Assembly (NCBI GenBank): GCA_023393455.1
Contig: JAEWLJ010000020.1
Coordinates: 1 to 64,000 of the forward strand
Length of the DNA: 64,000 bases
Source of the DNA: Methanobacteriota archaeon
Lineage (GTDB): Archaea > Halobacteriota > Methanomicrobia > Methanomicrobiales > Methanoculleaceae
Direction of reading: 5' to 3'
Below are positions 16,188-24,434 of the stretch, in pieces (the stretch's first letter is position 1; every line of letters starts with the position of its first letter). The notes below the pieces were generated by a model. It saw only the letters and a program-made list of their open reading frames with translations. It was not told the DNA's origin and did no database searches. The translations under genes and the position numbers were made by a program.

Positions 16188-17438
16188 GTGATGATGATCG
16201 GCGGTCATTCCACCGGCCCGGAACAGTTCGGAACCCCGATCTTCGGGGTCTCTGAGGTCTCGGGGCTCATCTGTGACCTCCTCGACGACGCCCGACTGCG
16301 CCAGATCTGGGTGCGGGGGGAGGTGACCAACTACAAGAACCACGCCTCCGGCCACCGCTACTTCTCGCTCTCGGAGCGAAGCGGGAGGAACGCCGCGGTG
16401 ATCAACTGCGTAATGTGGCGCACCTCCGCGTCGGCGCTCGCGTTCGCGCCAAAAGACGGCATGGACGTCCTCGCCTGGGGATCCGTGGAGGTCTACGAGC
16501 CGCACGGCAGGTACCAGTTCATCGTCCGCGAGATGCTCCCGGCGGGGCTCGGCGAACGCCACCTCATGGTCGAGCGCTGGAAGCAGGAGCTCGACGCGGA
16601 GGGGCTCTTTGCCCAGGAGCGGAAGCGTCCTCTCCCCGCCTTCCCGCAGCGGATCGGCGTGGTCACGTCACCGACCGGTGCGGCGCTCGCAGACATCCTC
16701 TCGATCATCTCCCGGCGCTACCCGGCAGAGGTGCTCCTCTCCCCGACGGCCGTCCAGGGCGAGGGGGCGCACGCCGAGATCGCGGAGGCGATCCGGCGGA
16801 TCGACGGGCTGGTGGACGTGATCATCGTCGGGCGCGGGGGCGGGAGTTTCGAGGACCTCTTCCCCTTCAACCACCCCGACGTCGTGCGGGCGGTCGCGGG
16901 GTGCAGGACGCCGGTGATCAGCGCCGTCGGGCACGAGGTGGACACCGCCCTCTGCGACTTCGCCGCGGATATCCGGGCGCCGACGCCCTCCGCAGCGGCG
17001 GAGCACGCGGTTCCGGAACGCCGGGAGGTGCTCCGGGAACTTGCCGGGTTCGAGGAGAGGATGCGCTCGCTCCTCATCCACCGCGTCGCCGCCGCGGCGG
17101 GCGAGGTCGAGGACCTCCGGGAGCGCATACACCCCCGGCGGCTTTCGCGCCGCATCAACGAACGGATGCAGCGCCTCGCCGAGCACGAGGAACTGCTCAG
17201 GCGGGCGGCGGCCGGACGGGTGCAGCGGGAACGGGCCGCCCTCGCGGAGGTCCGGGCGAGCCTTGGCGGGCAGAATCCGCTTGCGATCCTGGAGCGGGGA
17301 TACTGCATCGTCGAGGCGGACGGGAGAATTGCAAGAAGTGCCGCGAGCCTGTCGCCGGGCGAGCGCTTGACGATCAGGATGATGGACGGCCGGGCAAACG
17401 CCGTCGTGGAGGAGATAACGTATGACGAAGACCTTTGA
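16188..17438 (+). CDS. xseA: Exodeoxyribonuclease VII large subunit
   Basis: A 416-residue nuclease subunit that, with XseB, degrades single-stranded DNA. The N-terminal OB fold has IWVRGEVTNYKNHASGHRYFSL (shortened: WVRGEVTN near residue 43, HRYFSL near 57). The catalytic region has RIGVVTSPTGAALADIL, DVIIVGRGGGSFEDL and PVISAVGHEVDTALCDFAAD, then a long coiled coil and a C-terminal GYCIVEADG strand. Start candidates are GTG 16188 and ATGs at 16191 and 16194. Exonuclease VII is mainly bacterial; presence in an archaeon suggests old transfer. It overlaps xseB by 17 bp. Confidence 0.95.
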   Translation: MMMIGGHSTGPEQFGTPIFGVSEVSGLICDLLDDARLRQIWVRGEVTNYKNHASGHRYFSLSERSGRNAAVINCVMWRTSASALAFAPKDGMDVLAWGSVEVYEPHGRYQFIVREMLPAGLGERHLMVERWKQELDAEGLFAQERKRPLPAFPQRIGVVTSPTGAALADILSIISRRYPAEVLLSPTAVQGEGAHAEIAEAIRRIDGLVDVIIVGRGGGSFEDLFPFNHPDVVRAVAGCRTPVISAVGHEVDTALCDFAADIRAPTPSAAAEHAVPERREVLRELAGFEERMRSLLIHRVAAAAGEVEDLRERIHPRRLSRRINERMQRLAEHEELLRRAAAGRVQRERAALAEVRASLGGQNPLAILERGYCIVEADGRIARSAASLSPGERLTIRMMDGRANAVVEEITYDEDL

Positions 17439-17607
17439 AGAGAACCTGGAAGAACTGCGGGGGATTGTCCGGAAACTCGAGGGCGGCGAGACGAGCCTTG
17501 AGGAGAGCATCGCCATCTACGAGCGGGGCGCGCTCCTCATCAAACAATGCGAGGACTTCCTTGAGGCGGCCGAGATGAAACTCACCGAACTCGGCCGCGA
17601 CCGGTGA
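17422..17607 (+). CDS. xseB: Exodeoxyribonuclease VII small subunit
   Basis: A 61-residue helical protein with the XseB pattern: FEENLEELRGIVRKLEGGETSLEESIAIYERG. It forms the helical sheath around the XseA coiled coil. It overlaps the end of xseA by 17 bp in another frame, implying translational coupling. At 61 residues it is slightly short but complete for the family. Confidence 0.94.
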   Translation: MTKTFEENLEELRGIVRKLEGGETSLEESIAIYERGALLIKQCEDFLEAAEMKLTELGRDR

Positions 17608-17964
17608 CGGGGGAGAGCCCACCGCGCAGCCGGTGGAGGGTTGTATCCCGGAAAATACACTGTTTTCTCCCGGTCGGTGGACTGTGGGGGTATCACCACT
17701 GGGGGGCGAGAGTATGCCTCCTCCTCCGTCTCTCGGAAAAAGGACACCTATAGCCCCCACCCGGCCTTCGGCCTCCTCCCCCTTCCTGCGCGGGGGCAGT
17801 CCGTGGCGATAGCCGGTGGAAAGCCGTGCCGGGTTCTTCCCCTGGGCCTTCCCATGCAGTGGACCGTGGGGATATCGCCATTGGGGGTGGCGGCCTGCGG
17901 TGAGGGGGGGCATGCCCCCTCCCCTGTCTCTATCGCGTAAGGTCCTCCCTTCGGAGCCCCAACC
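17608..17964. repeat. Intergenic repeat locus 1 (hairpin-bearing modules)
   Basis: This 357-bp stretch has no credible gene. It holds two copies of a module with core TATCRCCAYT followed by a G-run (17676-17706 and 17855-17930). The second is followed by a hairpin of GAGGGGGG against CCCCTCCCC. Between them is a block at 17761-17835 with CGGCCTTCGGCCTCC and GTGGCGATAGCC then GGAAAGCCGTGC. The same parts recur at 40140-40560. GGCGATA and TATCGCC in the two module types are complementary, so larger folds are possible. Confidence 0.7.
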
Positions 17965-18405
17965 CTACTCCCCGTCATCCTCCGGCACCTCCGCTTCGAG
18001 TTCGACGACCAGCTCCTCTCCCCGGCGGAGCGCCTCGATGAACTCCCGGGGGAGGGTCGCCGCGACCCGGTCGGAGCGGATGCCCACCGTCCGGTCGGAG
18101 ACGAAGTCGCTCCGCCGCCAGACCAGATCGGCGGGGTGATCCAGGGTGAACGCCGCGCTGCCCCTTGAGTGGACCTCAACGATCTCGCCCCCCGCGGTAA
18201 GACGGGTCGTCAGCACCGCCCGGTCGTCGCAGAGCAGCGCCCTGAGGCCGGAATCGAGATCGGCGGAACCTTTGTCGGCCCCGACGCCGATGATGCAGTC
18301 CCCGGTCTCGGTCAGCGTCTCGTCTCTTGTCACCTCAAACGTCGTCCGGTGGCTACCCCTGACGAGCGGGTGTCCCCGCGCCCGCACTACATCCCGTGCC
18401 TTCAT
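17965..18405 (-). CDS. DUF371 family protein
   Basis: A 146-residue archaeal DUF371 protein. The signature RARGHPLVRGSHRTTFEVTR covers residues 8-27 and is followed by DCIIGVGADKG. The remainder is beta-rich and acidic at the C-terminus (EVPEDDGE). Function is unknown. It is divergent from the zinc-finger gene at 18439 with 33 bp between. Confidence 0.85.
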   Translation of the reverse strand: MKARDVVRARGHPLVRGSHRTTFEVTRDETLTETGDCIIGVGADKGSADLDSGLRALLCDDRAVLTTRLTAGGEIVEVHSRGSAAFTLDHPADLVWRRSDFVSDRTVGIRSDRVAATLPREFIEALRRGEELVVELEAEVPEDDGE

Positions 18406-18438
18406 GCTTAATTAGGAGAGGGACGCTATTGCTAATGA

Positions 18439-19029
18439 ATGATCAGCATCGTTTGCCCCGTCTGTAAAGAGGAGTGCGAACACCAGGTTCTCCGGGAAGC
18501 CGCCGAACTGGTGGTGCAGTGCAATGAGTGCGGCCAGGTCCACCGGGTACCGAGACCGCCCGAACCCGAGATCCTTACCATCAAGGCTATCGTGAGTCAG
18601 GAGACGGAGTCGACGGTCTGCAGTGTCGAGATGTTCGACGACGAGAGCGTCTCTCTCGGCGACCGGATCGCCGCGGAGTGCGGCGACGAGGTCTTCGGTG
18701 TCGAGGTCACCGGCATCGAGGTCGGAGCAAAACGGGTCCGGAGAGCGGCTGCCCGCGAAGTGGCGACGCTCTGGACGCGGGGGATCGAGCAGGTCGTGGT
18801 GAAGGCGTCGATCCATACCGGGCGCACGACCCTCCCGCTCTACCAGACCGCCGACGGCGAGGACGAGTTCATCGTCGGGGAGACCTACACCTTCGGCGGC
18901 CGGCGGATCCGGATCTCGCATATCAAACTCCGGGACGGCCCGGTCATACGAAAAGAAGGGTGGAAGACGTTTGCCCGCAGGGTGAAGCGGATCTACGGTT
19001 ACCTCGAGGGCCGCACCCGGGGGCGCTGA
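18439..19029 (+). CDS. HVO_0476-type zinc finger protein
   Basis: A 196-residue archaeal protein starting with a zinc ribbon: CPVCKEECEH near residue 6 and CNECGQVHRV near residue 29. The rest is beta-rich (VFGVEVTGIEVGAKRVRRA, then FGGRRIRISHIKLRDG) and ends with a basic VKRIYGYLEGRTRGR tail. The family is conserved in Euryarchaeota with no proven function; the ribbon and basic tail suggest nucleic-acid binding. It is convergent with the thioredoxin gene, 3 bp apart. Confidence 0.8.
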   Translation: MISIVCPVCKEECEHQVLREAAELVVQCNECGQVHRVPRPPEPEILTIKAIVSQETESTVCSVEMFDDESVSLGDRIAAECGDEVFGVEVTGIEVGAKRVRRAAAREVATLWTRGIEQVVVKASIHTGRTTLPLYQTADGEDEFIVGETYTFGGRRIRISHIKLRDGPVIRKEGWKTFARRVKRIYGYLEGRTRGR

Positions 19030-19032
19030 CCC

Positions 19033-19311
19033 TCACCGGGGCAGGGGCTCGGGGAGGTGACGCCGGACCGCGGCCTCGAGGTCTTCGCGGTGGACGAGCC
19101 CCTCCATCCGTTCTCTGACCTCGTCGCCGTCGAGGACGATGATCGTCGGCGTCACCCGGAGACGGTACTTCTGGATATACTCCGGGTTCTTCACGGCATC
19201 GATCTCTTCTATCTTGATTCCGAGTTCCTTCTCGGCCTCGCGAAGGATCGGGGTCTGCTCATCGCACCCCATGCATCCTTCCTGGTAAAAACTGATCACC
19301 TTTACCGCCAT
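19033..19311 (-). CDS. Thioredoxin-fold protein
   Basis: A 92-residue thioredoxin-like protein. It has the redox pair CMGC (C13, C16), a cis-proline segment RVTPTIIV near residue 52, and normal beta-alpha order. CMGC differs from the CGPC of classical thioredoxins, so the partner and potential may differ. The gene stands alone between a zinc-finger gene and the FKBP-like gene. Confidence 0.88.
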   Translation of the reverse strand: MAVKVISFYQEGCMGCDEQTPILREAEKELGIKIEEIDAVKNPEYIQKYRLRVTPTIIVLDGDEVRERMEGLVHREDLEAAVRRHLPEPLPR

Positions 19312-19357
19312 GTAGGCGAGGTCGCAGGGAGATTATAAAAAACTGTGGGGGGTGCCG

Positions 19358-20056
19358 TCACCCGGTTATTGCGCCGAGCGTGATCCGGGCGCTGCCGTAA
19401 CGGTGCGCGATCGTCATCGAGTCGGGGCTCTTGGCGATGACCTCGCCGAAACGCAGCGCGGGGGTCTCGTTGAGCTCACCGCCGAGGGGGATATCCGGCG
19501 TCGTCGTCAGCCCGAGCGGAACCAGGTCGCCCACCGCCGCCTCCGTGAAGTTGAGGCCGATTCCGGTGGCGTCCTCTTCGCTCAGGTTCATGGCGAGGTC
19601 GTTTTCCCCGTAGGAGAAACTGATCGTCTTCGTCTCGCCGGCCCGCATCCCGACAAGCCCGACAGAGATTGCGTTGGTCTCAAACCCGAGCAGGCCGAAT
19701 CCCGAGAAACCGCTGATCTGTGGGTGCAGGACCGGGATGACGGCGATATTCTCGCCCGAGACCTGCCCGCCGACGGACATCTCCAGGCGCTGGGTCAGAA
19801 GGACAACGTTTCCCTTCTGGTACTCGCTCTCAAGGAGGCTCTGGTCGGTCGTGATGAGAGGGCGCCCATCCTCGCCGAGAACCGTATAGTCGATCACCGC
19901 CGTATTTCCTACCTGGGCAGCCGGTTTACTCTCGAACATCGGGGCGAGGTAGGTGCCAACCATGGCAACCGCAACCAGAAGGGCAATACCCACGTAGGCC
20001 CATTTCATCCACGGGGAGTTATCTTCCTTCGAGGTATTCTGCTGAGTCTTTTTCAT
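19358..20056 (-). CDS. Membrane-anchored FKBP-like peptidyl-prolyl isomerase domain protein
   Basis: This 232-residue protein has one N-terminal membrane anchor (WAYVGIALLVAVAMVGTYL, about residues 20-38). An FKBP/SlyD-like segment follows (VGNTAVIDYTVLGEDGRPLITT and VGMRAGETKTISF). The outer domain ends with a beta-rich tail related to the insert-in-flap regions of archaeal FKBPs. The ATG at 20056 is preferred over 20146, which would read through the promoter region. It likely assists folding of exported proteins. Divergent from hsp20. Confidence 0.72.
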   Translation of the reverse strand: MKKTQQNTSKEDNSPWMKWAYVGIALLVAVAMVGTYLAPMFESKPAAQVGNTAVIDYTVLGEDGRPLITTDQSLLESEYQKGNVVLLTQRLEMSVGGQVSGENIAVIPVLHPQISGFSGFGLLGFETNAISVGLVGMRAGETKTISFSYGENDLAMNLSEEDATGIGLNFTEAAVGDLVPLGLTTTPDIPLGGELNETPALRFGEVIAKSPDSMTIAHRYGSARITLGAITG

Positions 20057-20082
20057 TATGAGTACAATCGCCGTTTGGTGAA

Positions 20083-20091
20083 ATAAAATGG
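20083..20091 (-). promoter_or_regulatory. TATA box for the FKBP-like gene
   Basis: Minus-strand ATTTTATTT lies about 30 bp upstream of the ATG at 20056, implying a short leader. It is paired back to back with the hsp20 promoter. Confidence 0.45.
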
Positions 20092-20120
20092 TATCTTTCG
20101 GGAGGGGGTCAGGGGATCGC

Positions 20121-20137
20121 TCGAAATATTTATAACA
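20121..20137 (+). promoter_or_regulatory. BRE/TATA promoter for hsp20
   Basis: TCGAAATATTTATAACA is a strong BRE-TATA match. A start about 25 bp downstream (near 20160) leaves a leader of about 50 nt before the ATG at 20213. Confidence 0.65.
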
Positions 20138-20212
20138 TATGAACACTACCTAAAGGTTAGCCCAGGGCGACCCGGTCATCCGGGGCGATCCAGGCCTACA
20201 GGAGTGATTACA

Positions 20213-20683
20213 ATGGCAAGAATAGACCGAGGACCATACCGCACAATATGGCAGGACTTCGACGACCTGATGGCCGAGATGGAGGGGAGGTTCCAGTCCA
20301 TGATCGGCGGGATCAGCGCGCGGGGAGAAGAGGTCCGGGGCCGGGTCGTCCCGGCGGTCCGCGACTTCCGCGTGGACGTCCGCGACCATGAGGACGAAGT
20401 GATCGTCGTTGCCGATCTCCCCGGCGTCGAGAAGGAGAACGTCGCCGTCCGGCTCGCCGATCCCCATCACCTGGAGATCAGCAGCAGGCGGACGGAAGAG
20501 ACCGGGGATGAGGGGCGCGATTTCTTCATGCGGGAGCGCATCTACGGCCAGATGAGCCGTATGGTGCTGCTTCCGGCGGAAGTGACCGAGGAAGGCTCCG
20601 CCGCGTCGTTCAAGAACGGGGTTCTCGAGGTCCGGCTGAAGAAAGCGCCGACCGAGACCGGGACCACGATCCCCATTGAGTAA
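20213..20683 (+). CDS. hsp20: Hsp20/alpha-crystallin small heat shock protein
   Basis: A 156-residue small heat shock protein that holds unfolding proteins. The alpha-crystallin domain spans about residues 45-145 (FRVDVRDHEDEVIVVADLPGV and FKNGVLEVRLKK). It ends with the IPIE tail, a variant of the I-x-I motif that docks oligomers. The ATG at 20213 is preferred because GGAG lies 8 bases before it; an upstream GTG at 20204 overlaps that ribosome site. A second, divergent hsp20 lies at 55483. Confidence 0.93.
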   Translation: MARIDRGPYRTIWQDFDDLMAEMEGRFQSMIGGISARGEEVRGRVVPAVRDFRVDVRDHEDEVIVVADLPGVEKENVAVRLADPHHLEISSRRTEETGDEGRDFFMRERIYGQMSRMVLLPAEVTEEGSAASFKNGVLEVRLKKAPTETGTTIPIE

Positions 20684-20747
20684 CCAATTTTTTGGGTATG
20701 CTCCGAGTTCGACCGAACAGTTCATCTCAGACCAGCGTGACACTATC

Positions 20748-21539
20748 ATGATGGATAGGAAGCAGGTCAAGGATTACATGACCTACGACGTCGTCACCGT
20801 CAACGCCCACGGGACGGTCAGGGACGTCATCGAGACCATAAAGCGGACGCACCACGACGGTTTTCCGGTCGTGGGGGATTCAAAAGAGGTGGTGGGCTAC
20901 ATATCGGCACGGGACCTCCTCTTTGCCCATCCGTCGACGCCGGTGGAGCAGGTGATGTCCCGCCACCTCATCGTCGCCGACCCGGAGATGAGCGTGAACG
21001 ACGCCGCCCGGGTCATCTTCCGCTCCGGCATCCAGAAACTCCCGGTCGTCAACGACAAAAACGAACTCATCGGGATCATGTCGAACGCCGACGTCATCCG
21101 GTCGCAGATCGAGCACGTCTCGCCGGAGAAGGTCTTCAAGTTCATCGAGACCCTGAAGAAACTCTACGGGGTCGAGCCGGCTTTGAGAAGGGGTTCCGTC
21201 CCGATCAACGACCTCCTGCCCACCCAGTCGAAGATCTACGAGGACGAACTCGAAGGGCGGATGTACGAGATCCAGAAGGGGCTTGCCGAACCCCTGATCG
21301 TGGTCCGCCGGCCGGGCCGCTGGATCCTGGTCGACGGCCACCACCGCGCGATCGCGGCGAAGAGGCTCGGGATCAAGAACCTCGACGCCTACATCATCGA
21401 GGTCCGGGAGAACATCGAGCTCGGGATGGAACGGACGGCCCGGACGCTGAACCTCAAGACGCTCGACGACATCAAGGTGCTCGATTACGCCCGCCATCCC
21501 CTCGTCGCGCTGACCCACCGGCTTGTCAGGCACGGGTGA
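20748..21539 (+). CDS. CBS-pair protein with ParB-like nuclease domain
   Basis: This 263-residue protein has two CBS motifs (VKDYMTYDVVTVNAHGTVRD with HHDGFPVVGDSKEVVGYIS; VEQVMSRHLIVADPEMSVND with IQKLPVVNDKNELIGIMSNAD). A ParB/Srx-type domain follows (INDLLPTQSKIYEDEL, then EPLIVVRRPGRWILVDGHHRAIAAKRLG). CBS pairs sense adenosyl ligands; ParB-like folds bind DNA or CTP, so this may be a nucleotide-responsive regulator. I choose the ATG at 20748; an in-frame start at 20676 overlaps the hsp20 end. Confidence 0.8.
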   Translation: MMDRKQVKDYMTYDVVTVNAHGTVRDVIETIKRTHHDGFPVVGDSKEVVGYISARDLLFAHPSTPVEQVMSRHLIVADPEMSVNDAARVIFRSGIQKLPVVNDKNELIGIMSNADVIRSQIEHVSPEKVFKFIETLKKLYGVEPALRRGSVPINDLLPTQSKIYEDELEGRMYEIQKGLAEPLIVVRRPGRWILVDGHHRAIAAKRLGIKNLDAYIIEVRENIELGMERTARTLNLKTLDDIKVLDYARHPLVALTHRLVRHG

Positions 21540-21571
21540 GGAGCCCCCCGCCGACGGGAGGGCATCTCGAT

Positions 21572-21580
21572 CTTTTTTTA
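21572..21580 (+). terminator. Poly-T terminator after the CBS-ParB gene
   Basis: A run of seven T lies 34 bp after the stop, preceded by a GC-rich stretch, as expected for archaeal termination. It separates two convergent genes. Confidence 0.45.
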
Positions 21581-21591
21581 CAGTCCCGGCC

Positions 21592-22770
21592 CTACGACCC
21601 TTCCGTCCGGGTATCGTAGTCCTCATTCAGGACATGCTCTTTGACGACCGTCCCCTCCGGGATGATCACCTCCGGCCAGAGCCGGGTTCCCGAGTGGACG
21701 ACCACGCCGCCTTTTAAGACCGCGTGCGGTCCGATGACCGTGTCGTGCTCGATGTTGCACCCGCTGCCGATGAGGGTGTCGTTGTCGATGATGCTCCCGC
21801 TGACGGTGCTGTCGCTCCCGACGATCACCCGGTTGTAGATCGACGAGGAGAAGATCTTCGCGTTCCTCTTGATGATGCAGCCCTCCCCGATGCTCGTATA
21901 CGGCCCGATGATGACGTTCTCCTCGATGATCGTCCCGGCGCCGATAGCGACCGGCCCGATCACCCGGGAGTTCGCCGCAACCGAGACGCAGTTCCCCACC
22001 TGCACCGGGCCGAGGACCCGGGCGCCCTTGATGTAGAGGTCCCCGGAGATGTTCGTGAACCCAATATCCTGCAGTTTCCATCGTTCCGCTTCGCGAAGCG
22101 ACCGGGGGCTCCCCACGTCCGACCAGTTGCCGCGGGCAAGCCAGGCCTTGAGGGGATAGCCCTTCTCCATCAGTTCGGGGAAGAGGTTGCGGGCGAAGTC
22201 GAACTTCTCGCCGGTCGGTATGTGATCGAAGATCTCCGGGTCGCAGACGTACATCCCGGTGCTCGCGAGGTTCGAGAAGATCTCGCCCGGGCTCGGCTTC
22301 TCCTTGAACCGTTTGATCTGGTAGTCCGCATCGATCTCCGCGATCCCGTACTCGGTCGGGTCGTCGATGCTGATGAGGCCTATGGTGGTGATCGAGTCGT
22401 TGTTGAGGTGCTCGCGGTAGAACTCAAGCAGGTCGAGGCCCACCACGTGGTCGCCGCCGACGACCAGGAACGGCTGTTCCTCAAGGTATTTCTGGGCGTT
22501 CTTGACGCTCCCTGCCGTCCCGAGTTTCGTCTTCTCGTGGACGTAGGTGATGTTGACCCCGAAGAGCGACCCGTCCCCGAGGGCCGCTTCGATGGCGTCG
22601 CTCATGTAGCCGAGCGTGATCACCACGTCGTTGAACCCGAGGTTCGCAAGGTGTGAGACCAGGTGCTGGATCGAGGGTTTGTTGACGATCGGAATACACG
22701 GTTTTGGACGCCCGAATGTGAGGGGGCGGAGCCGTGTGCCCTCCCCTCCGCACATTATGCACACCTTCAT
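21592..22770 (-). CDS. NDP-sugar pyrophosphorylase with left-handed beta-helix domain
   Basis: A 392-residue nucleotidyltransferase that joins a sugar-1-phosphate to an NTP. The N-terminal domain has the signature CGGEGTRLRPLT near residue 7 and FGRPKPCIPI. Later segments include LGTAGSVKNA and VVGGDHVVG. The C-terminal 130 residues are hexapeptide repeats of a left-handed beta-helix (VIGPVAIGAGTIIEENVIIGP). Substrate (glucose or mannose; UTP, dTTP or GTP) cannot be fixed from sequence. The ATG at 22770 is chosen over 22821. Confidence 0.88.
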   Translation of the reverse strand: MKVCIMCGGEGTRLRPLTFGRPKPCIPIVNKPSIQHLVSHLANLGFNDVVITLGYMSDAIEAALGDGSLFGVNITYVHEKTKLGTAGSVKNAQKYLEEQPFLVVGGDHVVGLDLLEFYREHLNNDSITTIGLISIDDPTEYGIAEIDADYQIKRFKEKPSPGEIFSNLASTGMYVCDPEIFDHIPTGEKFDFARNLFPELMEKGYPLKAWLARGNWSDVGSPRSLREAERWKLQDIGFTNISGDLYIKGARVLGPVQVGNCVSVAANSRVIGPVAIGAGTIIEENVIIGPYTSIGEGCIIKRNAKIFSSSIYNRVIVGSDSTVSGSIIDNDTLIGSGCNIEHDTVIGPHAVLKGGVVVHSGTRLWPEVIIPEGTVVKEHVLNEDYDTRTEGS

Positions 22771-22847
22771 GCCACTCCATTGTATGCGTATCGATTTAAC
22801 CCTATTGGGGCGGCAAAGCACTCGTTCGCGAACCTTTATCCATCGTT

Positions 22848-23363
22848 ATGCAAAGAATCTACAGGATGACGGCGTTCGAATGTACCCTCTGCGGAAAGTG
22901 CTGCAAACAGGCAGGCGATGCGCTCATCGAGGTCGAGAAGAGGCTCACGAGCCGCGACTTCCTCTGCCGGCAGAAGATCGTCGGCGGCACGTTCCGTGCC
23001 CGGGTGGAGGAGCGGTTCCTCGACGCCTTCAGGGATGCCTCCGAGAACGAGAAGCACCGCTCCTGGTGCCCGTTCCTCCGGCCCCTCCCGGAGGAGAGGG
23101 GGAAGTACGTCTGCACCATCCACAACAGCCGGCCACTGATCTGCCGGTCGTACTCCTGCTGCACGATGCGGATCTTTGACTCCGGCGGCCGGGAGATCGG
23201 GCGAGTGAAGGGGAGGAGGAGCCTCGACACCACCGATGCCGCCCTCCGCCAATGCTGGGAAGAGGGGGTCGCACCACTCGCCACCGACGACGATACCGCC
23301 TGGAAAACCGAGGTTGCCGCAGTCCTCGGCCGTGTGGGATACCGGGTCGAAGCCTATGAGTGA
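22848..23363 (+). CDS. YkgJ-type cysteine cluster (Fe-S or zinc) protein
   Basis: A 171-residue YkgJ/CxxCxxCC family protein. CTLCGKCCKQAGD lies near residue 12 and CPFLRPLPEERGKYVCTIH near residue 66, then ICRSYSCCTMR. This CxxCxxCC...C...C pattern is thought to bind a metal centre. Start may be 22848 or the Met at 22866. A TATA-like CCTTTAT lies only 20 bp upstream, so the mRNA may be leaderless or start further in. The next gene overlaps its end by 8 bp. Confidence 0.82.
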   Translation: MQRIYRMTAFECTLCGKCCKQAGDALIEVEKRLTSRDFLCRQKIVGGTFRARVEERFLDAFRDASENEKHRSWCPFLRPLPEERGKYVCTIHNSRPLICRSYSCCTMRIFDSGGREIGRVKGRRSLDTTDAALRQCWEEGVAPLATDDDTAWKTEVAAVLGRVGYRVEAYE

Positions 23364-23616
23364 ACCGCGGCGTCTTCCGGTCGTCCGGGGCCGGGTCAGG
23401 TGCACGGAACAGAAGAGCGTTCCCGTCGAGCAGTGCCGGCTCTGCGTCCACTCTTCCCGCGTCGTGGTCAGAGGAGAGGAACTGCCGTCGCCGGCACGGG
23501 CCTACTGCAGTCGATGCCGGGACGCACCCGATATCGATATGGCGAAGGTCGAGGCGGTTCTCTGCGACGATACCGGAGGAGAAGGGTTTCGGAGCATCGC
23601 AAACATCATCAGCTAG
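23356..23616 (+). CDS. Small cysteine-rich protein, unknown function
   Basis: An 86-residue protein starting at an ATG inside the end of the YkgJ gene (8-bp overlap), which argues for a real, coupled gene. It has five or six cysteines, with CRLCVHS near residue 27 and CSRCRDA near residue 51, spaced like a zinc-binding or Fe-S fold. The C-terminal part (MAKVEAVLCDD) looks alpha/beta. I do not recognise the family. The pairing suggests it works with the YkgJ protein. Confidence 0.7.
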   Translation: MSEPRRLPVVRGRVRCTEQKSVPVEQCRLCVHSSRVVVRGEELPSPARAYCSRCRDAPDIDMAKVEAVLCDDTGGEGFRSIANIIS

Positions 23617-23622
23617 CCGGGC

Positions 23623-23958
23623 TTACTTCCGCCAGAACTCCCAGGGGTGCTTCGTCTGGAACGGAACGCCCTTCGTCTCGTTGTTCCAGTCGGTCTCGAT
23701 CGTGTGGTGGACCAGTCGGACCTCGTTCCTGAGCTCGGTAAGGACTTCTTTGACGCCCTCGAGCTCCTGCTGGAGCCTGTTCAACTCCTCGAACGATCGC
23801 GGCTGCCGAACCGTCGGCGCCCCCGCCTCCTTGCAGGCAAGGCCGGCCTCGATCAGCTCGAGAATCGCCTCGTTTCTGTCGAACGCATGATCCCTGGCAA
23901 ACTGATCGATCTGCTCCATCAGGTCGGGATCGAGCGCAAACGAACATCTCATCACCAT
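23623..23958 (-). CDS. Ribbon-helix-helix protein with coiled-coil tail
   Basis: A 111-residue protein whose first 45 residues (RCSFALDPDLMEQIDQFARDH, then RNEAILELIEAGL) fit the ribbon-helix-helix DNA-binding fold. Residues 55-85 form a likely coiled coil (LNRLQQELEGVKEVLTELRNE). A conserved-looking aromatic tail ends HPWEFWRK. A strong GGAGGT ribosome site precedes the ATG at 23958. There is no toxin partner next to it, so a stand-alone regulator is more likely than an antitoxin. Confidence 0.7.
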   Translation of the reverse strand: MVMRCSFALDPDLMEQIDQFARDHAFDRNEAILELIEAGLACKEAGAPTVRQPRSFEELNRLQQELEGVKEVLTELRNEVRLVHHTIETDWNNETKGVPFQTKHPWEFWRK

Positions 23959-24087
23959 AGGTCGTCCACCTCCTGTATTGTACCTGTCCGCTGATTATAG
24001 TGTCTCCCGCCCGGAGAGGGGGTTACCTCATCCGGTGCAGTCTCTTTCAAAAAAAAGTATCCGGATCCTCTGCCAAGGAGAGCCCGG

Positions 24088-24393
24088 TCAACTGATATTG
24101 TCCATGTTGTATCCTTTCTGGGCAAGCAGGTCTTTTACCCGTTCGCGATGGTTGCCCTGCAGTTCGATCGAGGAGTCTTTGACCGTGCCGCCGCAGGCCA
24201 GTTTCGCCTTGAGGAACTTGGAGAGGTCTTCGAGATCGATGTCGTAGGGGTCGAGACCCTCGATGACCGTGACTTCCTTCCCATACCGGCGTCGATTTAT
24301 CTTTACGCTGATTCTCTGCTGTTCCTTTGCTACTTCTTCACAGATACACAGTTCTTTTGGCAGTCCGCAAGTCGGACATATCCCACCGTTCAT
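24088..24393 (-). CDS. Translation initiation factor aIF1 (SUI1/YciH family)
   Basis: A 101-residue SUI1 protein that helps select start codons. A short zinc-knuckle-like N-terminus (CPTCGLPKELCIC, residues 6-18) precedes the SUI1 core: RRYGKEVTVIEGLDP, KLACGGTVKD and IELQGNHRERVKDLL. The family and length are standard for archaea. It lies alone, downstream on the same strand from no close gene. Confidence 0.94.
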   Translation of the reverse strand: MNGGICPTCGLPKELCICEEVAKEQQRISVKINRRRYGKEVTVIEGLDPYDIDLEDLSKFLKAKLACGGTVKDSSIELQGNHRERVKDLLAQKGYNMDNIS

Positions 24394-24434
24394 TGCATGT
24401 ACCTTTCAGCTCTCGTTATATATTGTTTGGCATG

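Noticed and set aside
17748..18179. Minus-strand frames across repeat locus 1, with peptides such as HGFPPAIATDCPR
   Set aside because: They translate the repeat modules themselves, and similar peptides appear from locus 2. The amino acid mix is Gly/Pro/Arg-rich and the frame runs into DUF371.
22824..22833. GTTCGCGAAC palindrome upstream of the YkgJ gene
   Set aside because: Perfect but only 10 bp and GC-rich, likely by chance in this genome; no second copy or regulator is linked to it.
23623..23958. Toxin-antitoxin module around the ribbon-helix-helix gene
   Set aside because: No adjacent toxin-like gene on the same strand; the neighbours are convergent or far away.
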